Assembly (NCBI RefSeq): GCF_016863635.1
Contig: NZ_BOPG01000049.1
Span: 167,243-231,242, forward strand
Direction: 5' to 3'
Source: Virgisporangium aurantiacum
GTDB lineage: Bacteria > Actinomycetota > Actinomycetes > Mycobacteriales > Micromonosporaceae
Length of the DNA stretch: 64,000 nt
The notes beneath the pieces were generated by a model. The model saw nothing but the letters and a program-made list of their open reading frames with translations. It did no database searches and had not been told where the DNA came from. The position numbers were made by a program, and so were the translations under genes. Positions 8,338-17,163 of this stretch are shown piece after piece (positions within the stretch are counted from its first letter, which is position 1; every line of letters starts with the position of its first letter).

Positions 8338-8979
8338 TCAGGTGCGCAGGTATTTGAGTACGGCCAGAACCCGTCGGTGATCTGTATCGGTGGGTGGCAG
8401 ATCGAGCTTCATGAAGATGTTGGTGACGTATTTCTCGACCGCGCTGTGGCTGACCCTCAAAATCTCGGTGATCCCGTTGTTCGACCGCCCTTCCGCCATC
8501 AGCCGGAGCACGTCCTGTTCGCGCGGGGTCAGGCGCTCGAGCGGGTCGTCGCCCTGCCGTACCAGCAACTGCTCGACGACCTCGGGATCGAGTGCGGTGC
8601 CACCGTCGGCGACCCGATGCAGCGCGTCGAGAAAGTCGCTGACCTGTGCCACGCGATCCTTCAGCAGGTAACCGACCTTGGAGGTGCCGAGCGACATCAG
8701 GTCGCGGGCGTACCGCTCCTCGACGTACTGCGACAGGACGCACACCGCCATGTCCGGGTACTGCCGCCGGAGCACCAGAGCCGCCCGGATGCCCTCGTCG
8801 GTGTGGGTCGGTGGCATCCGGACGTCGAGCACCACGACGTCGGGCTTCTGCTCGGCGACGGCCGCGAGCAGCGTTTCGGCGTCGGACACCGCCGCGACGA
8901 CCTCGAACCCGCCGTCGTTCAGGAGCTTCGTGAGGCCGGCGCGCAACAGCACCGAGTCTTCGGCAAGCACTACTCGCAT
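8338..8979 (-). CDS. LuxR/NarL-family response regulator
   Basis: A 213-aa two-component regulator. The receiver domain spans residues 1-120, with the phospho-acceptor at Asp52 (VVVLDVRMPP), acidic pocket ED at 7-8 and conserved Lys near residue 105 (YLLKD). The LuxR-type DNA-binding domain follows at 146-205 (LTPREQDVLRLMAEGRS). The gene overlaps its kinase by 10 bp, so translation is coupled. The divergent ABC transporter operon is its most likely target. Confidence 0.93.
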   Translation of the reverse strand: MRVVLAEDSVLLRAGLTKLLNDGGFEVVAAVSDAETLLAAVAEQKPDVVVLDVRMPPTHTDEGIRAALVLRRQYPDMAVCVLSQYVEERYARDLMSLGTSKVGYLLKDRVAQVSDFLDALHRVADGGTALDPEVVEQLLVRQGDDPLERLTPREQDVLRLMAEGRSNNGITEILRVSHSAVEKYVTNIFMKLDLPPTDTDHRRVLAVLKYLRT

Positions 8980-10271
8980 GGGAGGTTCACCGTAACGGTC
9001 GTCGGGCCGTCCGGTGGGCTCACCATGCTGAATGTTCCGTCAACCGCCGCGGCCCGCTGCGCGAGCCCCAGCAGTCCGCCTCCCTCTTCGACGGACGCGC
9101 CGCCGCGCCCGTTGTCGGTCACGGTGATGACGAGCCGACCGGCGACCTGTTCGACGACCACCGCCGCCCGCGTGGCCTGTGCGTGCTTGACGACGTTGGC
9201 CAGCGCCTCCGACACCGTGAAGTACGCGACAGCCTCGATGCTGGGTGAGCATCGTGTCGCGACGTCGATCCGCAGCGTCACCGGCAGCGGAGTGCGCGCG
9301 ACGACGCCCGACAACGCCGCGTCGAGTCCCCGGTCGTTGAGCACCGCGGGGTGCAGGCCGCGGACGAAGTTGCGCAGCTCGGCGAGAGCCTGCGTGGCCT
9401 CGTCGTGCGCGGCGCCGAGCACCTCACGGATCTCGGGCGGCGCGTCGGCGAACGCGTTCCTGGCCATGCCGAGGTTCATCGCCAGTGACACCAGTCGCTG
9501 CTGGACCCCGTCGTGCAGGTCACGCTCGATTCGCCGGCGTTCGGTGTCGGCCGCGGTCACGAGCTCGGCGCGGCTCCGGGACAGTCTCTCGACCCGCTGC
9601 CGTAGTTCCTCTGACGGCCCGGGACCGAGCAGACGCCGCGCCGCGAAAGCGTCGACGGCCGCGGTACCGCGCGCGATCCAGGGCGCCGCGAGCAACAACC
9701 CACCCGAGATGCCGAACCAGAGGACGCGCGTGGCGCCCGACAGTTCGCTGGCCCAGAGCGCGGCCAGTACCGGAGCTCCCCAACTGGCCACGACCAGCAG
9801 GCCGCCCGGCCCCGCGAGCGCCGACGCGAGGACGTGGTAGATGAGCTGCCGCCACGTCGACCCCGCCGCCCACGGATGCGTGAACCGTCGCCAACCGGGC
9901 CGTTCCATATCGGCCGGCGCCGCGATCTCGACCCCGAGCACGGAACGGAACCGCTCCCGCTGCAACCCGCTGGCGAACCGGACGCACAGCAGCAACGCGA
10001 ACGGACCGGTGACCGTGGCGCCGACATAGACCCCGATGAGCGACGGGTGGCCGCTCGGCCCGGTGACGAGGCTGGCGACGGCCGAGCCCCACAGCACCGC
10101 CAGAAGCGCCAGTGCGCCGCCGATCGCGGTGCCGAGGAACATGCCGGTAACGGTGTGGAAGGTGGCCTGCCAGGACACGTGTGCCACCAGCGGCCGGAGC
10201 ACCGAACGTGCCCGGCGCCTTGCCCGTTCGATCGTCATCGCTCCACCCACGGACGTTTCCGCACAGGTCAT
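8970..10271 (-). CDS. NarL-type sensor histidine kinase
   Basis: A 433-aa membrane kinase. Four hydrophobic segments lie at about residues 42-70, 79-103, 143-172 and 183-200. A short coiled coil leads into the HisKA_3 dimerisation helix, with His253 in ERDLHDGVQQRL. The HATPase domain has the N-box NVVKHA and the DNGRGG and GLLGLAQRA loops. An ATG at 10238 with a better ribosome site (GGTGGAG) may be the true start, shortening the N-terminus by 11 residues. It probably senses membrane or envelope stress and signals to the overlapping LuxR regulator. Confidence 0.9.
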   Translation of the reverse strand: MTCAETSVGGAMTIERARRRARSVLRPLVAHVSWQATFHTVTGMFLGTAIGGALALLAVLWGSAVASLVTGPSGHPSLIGVYVGATVTGPFALLLCVRFASGLQRERFRSVLGVEIAAPADMERPGWRRFTHPWAAGSTWRQLIYHVLASALAGPGGLLVVASWGAPVLAALWASELSGATRVLWFGISGGLLLAAPWIARGTAAVDAFAARRLLGPGPSEELRQRVERLSRSRAELVTAADTERRRIERDLHDGVQQRLVSLAMNLGMARNAFADAPPEIREVLGAAHDEATQALAELRNFVRGLHPAVLNDRGLDAALSGVVARTPLPVTLRIDVATRCSPSIEAVAYFTVSEALANVVKHAQATRAAVVVEQVAGRLVITVTDNGRGGASVEEGGGLLGLAQRAAAVDGTFSMVSPPDGPTTVTVNLPCE

Positions 10272-10430
10272 GACACCACGCTAGGAAGCCGATCCGGTCC
10301 GGACCATCGGGTGTGCCTGCTGTCGAGGGTGGGGAAAACCCCAAGAACGTCCCGCGGATCGCCCCACTTACAACGCGGCCGTCCGCTGGCAGCGTGAAGG
10401 CCAGCGAACGACCGAGGGGACGCAGAGACG

Positions 10431-11354
10431 ATGATCGAGGCACGCGAGCTGACGAAGAGATACGGCGACAAGCTCGCCGTCGACGGACTGACCTTCACGG
10501 TGCGCCCGGGCGTGGTCACCGGCTTTCTCGGGCCCAACGGCGCCGGCAAGTCCACCACGATGCGGATGATTCTGGGGCTCGACGCGCCCACCGGCGGAAC
10601 GGTCACCGTCAACGGTCGGCCGTACCGGGAACACACCGCTCCGCTGCACGAGGTCGGTGTCCTCCTGGAGGCGCGATCGGTGCATCCGGGCCGCAGCGCC
10701 TACAACCACCTGCTGGCGCTCGCCCGCAGCAACGGCATCAGCCGGGCGCGGGTCGACGATGTGGTGGAGGCGGTCGGCCTGGCCGGCGCGGCGCGGCGGC
10801 GGGCGGGCAGGTTCTCGCTCGGCATGGGCCAGCGGCTGGGTATCGCGACGGCGCTGCTCGGCGATCCGCGCACGGTGATCCTCGACGAGCCGCTGAACGG
10901 GCTCGACACCGAGGGAATCCGGTGGGTGCGGTCGCTGCTGCGGGGGCTGGCCGACGAGGGCCGTACGGTGTTCGTCTCCTCGCACCTGATGAACGAGATG
11001 GCGCTCACGGCGCAGCACCTCATCGTGATCGGCAAGGGACGGCTGATCGCCGACATGGGGATGGCCGACTTCATCGCCACCCGGGGCCGCAGCGTGGTGC
11101 GGGTACGCACCACCAACCCCGTTGACCTCACCGGGCGGCTACGGGCGTCCGACGTCGAGGTGTCCCATGACGGCGGCGAGACGCTCACCGTCAGCGGCCT
11201 CACCACCGACCAGGTGGGCCGTGCCGCCGCCGCGGCCGGCATCACGCTGCTCGAACTCACCGCACAGCAGGCCTCGCTGGAAGAGGCCTTCATCGACCTC
11301 ACCCGCGACGCGGTCGAGTACCGCGCGCCGACTGCGGCTGGAGCCACCTCATGA
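10431..11354 (+). CDS. ABC transporter ATP-binding protein
   Basis: A 307-aa ATPase of the drug/bacteriocin-export type. Walker A is GPNGAGKST (about residues 38-46); the signature is FSLGMGQRLG, a variant of LSGGQ; Walker B VILDEPLNGLD follows, and the switch His sits in VFVSSHL. An about 85-residue C-terminal extension is typical of BcrA-like exporters. The ATG start has GGGGACG upstream. It overlaps the permease by ATGA. It is divergent from the two-component system, an arrangement usual for kinase-controlled resistance exporters. Confidence 0.93.
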   Translation: MIEARELTKRYGDKLAVDGLTFTVRPGVVTGFLGPNGAGKSTTMRMILGLDAPTGGTVTVNGRPYREHTAPLHEVGVLLEARSVHPGRSAYNHLLALARSNGISRARVDDVVEAVGLAGAARRRAGRFSLGMGQRLGIATALLGDPRTVILDEPLNGLDTEGIRWVRSLLRGLADEGRTVFVSSHLMNEMALTAQHLIVIGKGRLIADMGMADFIATRGRSVVRVRTTNPVDLTGRLRASDVEVSHDGGETLTVSGLTTDQVGRAAAAAGITLLELTAQQASLEEAFIDLTRDAVEYRAPTAAGATS

Positions 11355-12157
11355 GCACGATCTCCCTGCCCGCCTACACCGGCGAACAGCGCGTCACCCA
11401 GTTCCGGGTGGTGCGCTCCGAGTGGACCAAGTTACGGTCACTCCCGTCCACGATCTGGTCGCTGCTCACGGCGGTGACGCTCATCGTCGGGTTCGGCGTG
11501 GTGTACGCGATGGTGCGGGTCACCCGTCCACCCGCCGATCCCGCGGCGTTCGACGCGGCCGGGGTGAGCCTGGCCGGTGTGCAGTTGGCGCAACTGGCGG
11601 TGGGCGTACTGGGCGTCCTGCTGGTCACCGGCGAGTTCGCCACCGGGTCCATCCGGGTGACGCTCGCCGCGGTGCCGAACCGTCTGCCGGTGCTCTGGGG
11701 CAAGGCGGTGGTGTTCGGGCTGACCACGCTGGTGCTGTGCGTACCGGCCGTGGTGACGGCGTTCGTCGTCGGCCAGTCGATCCTCTCGGCCGAGAACCTC
11801 GACACCGATCTGGGGGAGCCGGGCGTGGCTCGCGCGGTTCTCGGCAGTGCGCTGTTCCTTGTCTTGGTGGGCCTGTTCGGGCTGGGGCTGGGCGCGCTGC
11901 TGCGTAACACGGCCGGTGGCATCGCGGCCCTGTTCGGGCTGTTCTTCGCCCCGCAGATGCTGGTGGACCTCCTGCCCGAGTCGGTGTCCGACCACCTCTA
12001 CAAGTACCTGCCCGCACCTGCGGGTCAGGCCATCATGTTCGTCCAACCCGATCCGACGTCATCGCTGAGCCCGTGGGCCGGTCTCGGCGTGTTCGCGCTC
12101 TACACCGTGATCGCGCTGGGCCTCGCGGCCTGGCAACTGCGCCGGCGCGACGCGTGA
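11351..12157 (+). CDS. ABC transporter permease
   Basis: A 268-aa integral membrane protein with six predicted helices. The first (SLPSTIWSLLTAVTLIVGFG) follows a WTKLRSLPST motif that is common in ABC-2 permeases of actinobacterial drug exporters. The start overlaps the ATPase stop by ATGA. Together they form a two-gene exporter, probably as a dimer of each subunit. The substrate is unknown; peptide antibiotics or lipids are usual for this class. Confidence 0.9.
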   Translation: MSTISLPAYTGEQRVTQFRVVRSEWTKLRSLPSTIWSLLTAVTLIVGFGVVYAMVRVTRPPADPAAFDAAGVSLAGVQLAQLAVGVLGVLLVTGEFATGSIRVTLAAVPNRLPVLWGKAVVFGLTTLVLCVPAVVTAFVVGQSILSAENLDTDLGEPGVARAVLGSALFLVLVGLFGLGLGALLRNTAGGIAALFGLFFAPQMLVDLLPESVSDHLYKYLPAPAGQAIMFVQPDPTSSLSPWAGLGVFALYTVIALGLAAWQLRRRDA

Positions 12158-12189
12158 GTTCTCGACCGCACGCCGCCCGCCCGGAGCAC

Positions 12190-12570
12190 TCAACCGACAC
12201 CGCTGACGTGGCCGGCGATCAGGCGCCAGCCGTGGGAATCGTCGTAGATCCAGGTGCGTGTGTACCGCACCCGCGCGGTGAACCCGGCGCCCGACAACAC
12301 ACCCGACACCGTCCCGAGGAAGCAGGTGACACCCGTGTTCCCGGCAACCAGCACCGTGAGGTCCTCCTCCTCGACGCCGGACATCTTCTGCTCGCCGCTC
12401 CCGTGCAGTCGCAGGTCGTCGGCCTTGCTGTACAGCCGGCCATCGGGGCCGGTGAAGACGAGGCGGTCGTCGATCAGCCGGTCGAGTTCGGCGACGTCCG
12501 ACGCCAGTTGCGCGGCCTGCAGGGCCCGTTCGGCGGTGTGTAGCTCGGAGGTACGGCTGTCGTGCGGCAT
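12190..12570 (-). CDS. NTF2-like (DUF4440-type) small protein
   Basis: A 126-aa protein with the cone-shaped NTF2-like fold expected from its pattern: an N-terminal helix pair (ERALQAAQLASDVAELDRLI), a DDRLVFTGPDG strand turn, and a C-terminal RYTRTWIYDDSHGWRLIAGH strand pair. Members act as small ligand-binding or enzyme domains; no catalytic residues are certain here. It is transcribed alone and convergent with the ABC operon. Confidence 0.85.
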   Translation of the reverse strand: MPHDSRTSELHTAERALQAAQLASDVAELDRLIDDRLVFTGPDGRLYSKADDLRLHGSGEQKMSGVEEEDLTVLVAGNTGVTCFLGTVSGVLSGAGFTARVRYTRTWIYDDSHGWRLIAGHVSGVG

Positions 12571-12755
12571 GGCAATACCTTATCCGATATATCTGGGCCG
12601 GCTACGGCGTCCGGTCGAAGTGGTTGCCGGGGCCGGCGAGCCGCACGGACGCAGCGGCGATGGCCAGGAGAGCAGCAACCGTTTCTCTCAGGTGTCCGGT
12701 TGCCCCGCCGATCGGGCCACCTGAGGTGTCCGGGCTGCGGGTCCATGGAGGCGTT

Positions 12756-15602
12756 GTGACCGAATCGTCCCACTTGATCGACTCGGATGCTGCCGAGACG
12801 ATTCGTCAGGCGTGCATGAACCTGCTGGTTCGGGAGCGGTTGATGGCCGTGCTCAACGCCAAGAACGGCGTCATCACGAAGGTGAACGAGCGGTTCCTCG
12901 AGACCACGGACAAGCCGATGAACGAGATCATCGGCAAGCGGTTGGAGCAGTTGTGGCGGCTGCCGTCGCAGGTTGTCGACGGCATGCTCGACGAGGCTCG
13001 GGCCGGTCGGTTCGTCGAGCAGGTGAACTCGATCGTCGACAGCGGAGGGCGTCAGCGCTGGCTCCGGTTCAACTGCGGGCCGGTGCCCACTCCGGCCAAG
13101 GAGCCGGTGGAGTTCCTCCTCACGGCGTACGACATCACCGAAGACCGGCGGCAACTCGCCGAGTTGCGGGGCAGGGCCGCGGCTGTCGATCGTGGCCAGG
13201 CCGTCATCGAGTTCTCGCTGGACGGAACGATCCTCACCGCGAACGAGAACTTCCTGAAGCTCACCGGGTACTCGCTCAGTGAGCTCGCCGACCAGCATCA
13301 CCGCATGTTCGTCGAGGAGACGTACGCCGAGTCGCCGGAGTACGCCCAGTTCTGGGCGCGCCTGGCCGAGGGCCAGTACGAGAGCGGCGAGTACAAGCGC
13401 CTCGGCCGTGGCGGCAAGGAGGTCTGGCTGCGGGCGACGTACAACCCGATCATCGACCTCGAGGGCCGGCCCTACAAGATCGTCAAGTACGCGATGGACG
13501 TCACCGCCGCGAAGCAGCGGACGGCGGAGTACGAGGGGAAGGCCGCCGCGATCAGTCGGTCGCAGGCGGTGATCGAGTTCGACCTTGACGGCACGATTCT
13601 GAGCGCCAACGAGAACTTCCTGAAGACCGTCGACTACTCGCTCGACCAGGTGCTCGGCCAGCAACACCGCATGTTCATCGACGACGAGGAGGCCCGCGGC
13701 AACGCCTACCGCGCGTTCTGGAAGCGGCTCGCGGGTGGCGAGTTCATCGCGGGCGAGTTCAAGCGGCTCGCCAAGGGCGGCAGGGAAATCTGGCTGCAGG
13801 CCAGTTACAACCCCATCTTCGATCTCAACGGACGACCGATGAAGGTGGTCAAGTACGCCACCGAGATCACCGCGCAGAAGATGAAGACGGTCGAAGACGA
13901 GGGCAAGGTCAAAGCGATCGACCGGTCGCAGGCGGTGATCGAGTTCGACCTTGATGGCACCATCGCCGACGCGAACCGCAACTTCCTCGAGACCATGGGC
14001 TACACCAGCGTCGAGGACGTCCGCGGCAAGCACCACCGCATGTTCGTCGAGCAGACCTACGCGGGCAGCGAGGAGTACAAGGCGTTCTGGGATCGGCTCG
14101 GCCGCGGCGAGTTCGAGTCGGGCGAGTACAAGCGGCTCGGCCGTGGCGGCAAGGAGGTCTGGCTGCAGGCGAGCTACAACCCGATCTTCGATCTCGAAGG
14201 TCGGCCGTTGAAGGTGGTCAAGTACGCCACCGACGTCACCGTGCAGCGGCGGCGGAATGCCGAGTACGAGGGCAAGGTCAACGCGATCAACCGGTCGCAG
14301 GCGGTCGTCGAGTTCGACCTCAACGGCGTGGTGATCGACGCCAACCGGCTCTTTCTCGATCTCATGGGTTACTCGCTCGACGAGGTCCGCGGCAAGCACC
14401 ACCGCATGTTCGTCGACGAGGAGACGTCGAACAGCGACGGCTACAAGGCGTTCTGGGACCGGCTACGGCGTGGCGAGTTCGACAGCCGCGAGTACAAGCG
14501 GGTCGGCAAGGACGGACGGGAGGTCTGGATCCAGGCCAGCTACAACCCGATCCTCGACCTCGACGGGCATCCCATCAAGATCGTCAAGTACGCGATGGAC
14601 GTCACCGCCGACAAGCAGCGCAACGCCGAGTTCGAGGGCAAGGTGAACGCGATCGACCGGGCGCAGGCGGTGATCGAGTTCGACCTCGACGGCAACATCC
14701 GCGCGGCCAACGACAACTTCCTGCGGACCATGGGCTACTCGCTCCGCGAGATCCTCGGCCAGCACCACAGCATGTTCTGCTCGCCCGACTACATCACCTC
14801 GGCGGAGTACCGGGACTTCTGGCTGCGGCTGGCCAGCGGCGAGTACATCTCCGGCCAGTTCCACCGGCTGGGCAAGTACGGTCGCGACGTCTACCTGAAA
14901 GCCACCTACAACCCGATCTTCGACCTGCGCGGACGCCCGATCAAGGTGGTCAAGTACGCGTACGACATCACCGAGCAGGTGGCGTTGCAGCGGCGTCTCA
15001 ACAGCAAGTCCGGCGAGATGAACGATTCGATCGGACGCCTGGCCGCGTCGATCGACGACATCGTCGGCAACGCGCAGCAGGCCAGCACCCTGGCCGGCCA
15101 GACGCAGGCGAACGCGGAGCGGGGGTTCGAGGAGCTGCGCAAGTCCATCGAGGCCATCGACCTCATCGAGCGGTCGTCCGACCAGATCGCGTCGATCGTC
15201 CAGGTGATCGGTGAGATCGCCAGCCAGACCAACCTGCTGGCGTTCAACGCCTCGATCGAGGCGGCCCGGGCGGGCGAGCACGGGGTCGGCTTCTCGGTGG
15301 TGGCCGGTGAGGTCCGCAAGCTCGCCGAGCGGTCGTCCGACGCGGCGCGGGAGATCGGCAAGCTCATCACCGAGTCGAGTTCCCGGGTGAACCAGGGTTC
15401 CACGGTGTCCCGGCGCGCACAGGAGGCGTTCGGCGACATCCTGAAGAGCGTCGAGCAGACCGGCGAGTCGATCGGCCGGATCGCGGCCCGCACCCACGAC
15501 CAGCAGACCGAATCGCTGTCGGTGAAGACGCTCATCCTGGAGCTCACCGACGGAGATGGGGCCGCCGACAATCGCGATGCAGTCACGACCCTGAAGCGGT
15601 GA
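12756..15602 (+). CDS. Soluble methyl-accepting chemotaxis protein with six PAS domains
   Basis: A 948-aa cytoplasmic chemoreceptor. A divergent PAS domain (about residues 20-140) is followed by five near-identical PAS-PAC units beginning near residues 145, 267, 389, 512 and 634. Each carries HHRMF or HHSMF and a Y-x-x-R-L-G/A-K/R signature. Residues 757-948 are the coiled-coil signalling hairpin with the conserved tip IASQTNLLAFNASIEAARAGEHG. There is no membrane helix or HAMP domain. The start is GTG 12756 behind GGAGG; a longer in-frame reading is less likely. The triple CheW gene follows seven bases later. HHRMF-type PAS units often bind heme or flavin, but this is inference here. Confidence 0.93.
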   Translation: MTESSHLIDSDAAETIRQACMNLLVRERLMAVLNAKNGVITKVNERFLETTDKPMNEIIGKRLEQLWRLPSQVVDGMLDEARAGRFVEQVNSIVDSGGRQRWLRFNCGPVPTPAKEPVEFLLTAYDITEDRRQLAELRGRAAAVDRGQAVIEFSLDGTILTANENFLKLTGYSLSELADQHHRMFVEETYAESPEYAQFWARLAEGQYESGEYKRLGRGGKEVWLRATYNPIIDLEGRPYKIVKYAMDVTAAKQRTAEYEGKAAAISRSQAVIEFDLDGTILSANENFLKTVDYSLDQVLGQQHRMFIDDEEARGNAYRAFWKRLAGGEFIAGEFKRLAKGGREIWLQASYNPIFDLNGRPMKVVKYATEITAQKMKTVEDEGKVKAIDRSQAVIEFDLDGTIADANRNFLETMGYTSVEDVRGKHHRMFVEQTYAGSEEYKAFWDRLGRGEFESGEYKRLGRGGKEVWLQASYNPIFDLEGRPLKVVKYATDVTVQRRRNAEYEGKVNAINRSQAVVEFDLNGVVIDANRLFLDLMGYSLDEVRGKHHRMFVDEETSNSDGYKAFWDRLRRGEFDSREYKRVGKDGREVWIQASYNPILDLDGHPIKIVKYAMDVTADKQRNAEFEGKVNAIDRAQAVIEFDLDGNIRAANDNFLRTMGYSLREILGQHHSMFCSPDYITSAEYRDFWLRLASGEYISGQFHRLGKYGRDVYLKATYNPIFDLRGRPIKVVKYAYDITEQVALQRRLNSKSGEMNDSIGRLAASIDDIVGNAQQASTLAGQTQANAERGFEELRKSIEAIDLIERSSDQIASIVQVIGEIASQTNLLAFNASIEAARAGEHGVGFSVVAGEVRKLAERSSDAAREIGKLITESSSRVNQGSTVSRRAQEAFGDILKSVEQTGESIGRIAARTHDQQTESLSVKTLILELTDGDGAADNRDAVTTLKR
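13188..15020 (+). repeat. Five tandem 366/369-bp PAS-encoding repeats
   Basis: Units start at 13188, 13554, 13920, 14289 and 14655. Spacing is 366 bp except for one 369-bp unit, which carries one extra codon. Nucleotide similarity is high in blocks such as GGTCGCAGGCGGT and GGCGGCAAGGAGGTCTGGCT. The pattern indicates recent internal duplication and possible copy-number variation between strains. Confidence 0.85.
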
Positions 15603-15609
15603 CGGGGAG

Positions 15610-17163
15610 ATGGCGAGCACGGTGACGGAGGCGGAGCCCGACACCAGGGTGGCCGTCGGCCTGTACGGCGTCTTCACGGTCAACGAGGTGCAGGTCGCGC
15701 TTCCGCTGTCGGAGCTGCGTGAGGTGATTCCCTGCCCGTCGACCTTCGAGCCGCTGCTCGCCAGCGCGCCCGGTCTCGTCGGCGCCGTCAACCTGCGTCA
15801 CCAGGTCATCCCCGTGATCGACCTGCGCCTGGTGCTCGGGATGGACACCGGTTCACCGACGGACGTCGTCGTCATCGTCGCCCATGAGGGGTACGTGTTC
15901 GGCCTGCTATCCACCGGCGTCCACGGGGTCGTGCGGGTGGAGCCGGACGAACTGTTCGAGTACGCGATCGGTGGCGTGCGCGGGCCACGAGGCGAGAACT
16001 CCACAGGGAACGGCGTGCGGCTGTTCTCGCTGGGCTTCGAACGGTCCGACACGGTCGTCTGCGTGCTCGACAGCGCGGCCGTGCAGGACCTTCCCGGGAT
16101 GCCGGTGGTCAAGGACACCGGCAACGGGCACACCGGGCCGGGCCGGTCCGGCGCTATCGAGGCACCGGACCGCACCGTGATGCTGCTGCGGTGCGAGCCG
16201 TTCGGACTGTGCATCGACGTCACCTACGTGCACTCGGTCATCCCCGAACTGCTGGTGAAGTCGTCGCCCCTCGACGGAGCCTCCGTGCGCGGGGTGGTGC
16301 GGCTGGGCGACAACGAGGTGCCCGTCATCGATCCGTTGGCGTTCCTCGGCCTCGGCTCGCTGCCGGACGGCGGCGCGGAGCGCGGCGTGGCGCTGCACTT
16401 CGAACGCGGGTTGGTCGTCCTGTCGGTGACCGACGTCGTCCGCATCGTGCCGGCACCCACCGACCAGGTGCTGCCGCTGCCCGACTCCGGGTTGCCGGCG
16501 TCGGGATGCATCGAGGGAATCCTGTCGTCCCCAGGCAGCGATCCGTATCTGCTGCTCGACGGCGACGCGATCCGGGCCAGCGAGGAACTCGACACGCTCG
16601 CCGCACTGGGCCTCCCGGTAGGCGGCAGCGAGAAACCCGTGGGCAGCAGCGAAAGGCCGGCGGGCGGCGGCGAGAAGCCGCAACGAGGGGAACCGGACAA
16701 CGGGAGCCCGGAAGGGGCGGGCACCGTCCGGAAGGTGGTGCGCAAATACCTGACCTACAACGCCGGCACCGACGTCGCCACACCGCTCGACGACATCACC
16801 GAGATCCTGCCGTACCCGGCCGACCTCATCCCGATGACCGCCGGTGGCGCGGTGCAGGGCGTGTTCATCCACCGCGGAACCGCGATCCCGCTGGTGTGCC
16901 TGCCGACGCTCGTCGGCCGTGGCCAGCTGGCCGACCGGGAGGGGTCCCGGGTGTTGCTGGTCGAGTCGAAGACCGGGTACGTCGGGTTCGCCGTGCCGGC
17001 CCTGCGGGCGATCGAGGAGTCGGTGTGGGAGCAGCCGCCGCAGGGCGAACTGCAGCTGCACGCCGTGCTCGGCACCAGCCCGCTGGTCGAGGTCGGTGAC
17101 GGTGAGCAGAACCGCATGCTGCCGAACCTCGACCTGAGAGCCGTCGCGACGGCCGCCTACTAG
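15610..17163 (+). CDS. Chemotaxis coupling protein with three CheW domains
   Basis: A 517-aa protein carrying three CheW-like domains, at about residues 13-150, 193-325 and 378-510. Each has the VIPVIDL-like strand pair near its middle (HQVIPVIDLR, NEVPVIDPL, TAIPLVCLP). A linker rich in Gly, Ser and Glu (about 335-375) separates domains 2 and 3. Normal CheW has one domain and about 160 residues. It probably links the upstream soluble receptor to a CheA kinase encoded elsewhere; no CheA, CheY, CheB or CheR lies in this window. Multi-CheW proteins can bridge receptor arrays. Confidence 0.9.
   Translation: MASTVTEAEPDTRVAVGLYGVFTVNEVQVALPLSELREVIPCPSTFEPLLASAPGLVGAVNLRHQVIPVIDLRLVLGMDTGSPTDVVVIVAHEGYVFGLLSTGVHGVVRVEPDELFEYAIGGVRGPRGENSTGNGVRLFSLGFERSDTVVCVLDSAAVQDLPGMPVVKDTGNGHTGPGRSGAIEAPDRTVMLLRCEPFGLCIDVTYVHSVIPELLVKSSPLDGASVRGVVRLGDNEVPVIDPLAFLGLGSLPDGGAERGVALHFERGLVVLSVTDVVRIVPAPTDQVLPLPDSGLPASGCIEGILSSPGSDPYLLLDGDAIRASEELDTLAALGLPVGGSEKPVGSSERPAGGGEKPQRGEPDNGSPEGAGTVRKVVRKYLTYNAGTDVATPLDDITEILPYPADLIPMTAGGAVQGVFIHRGTAIPLVCLPTLVGRGQLADREGSRVLLVESKTGYVGFAVPALRAIEESVWEQPPQGELQLHAVLGTSPLVEVGDGEQNRMLPNLDLRAVATAAY

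Noticed and set aside
12474..14402. A 642-residue minus-strand open frame over the chemoreceptor
   Set aside because: Its apparent repeats are the complement of the PAS repeats; codon bias and domain content support only the plus strand.
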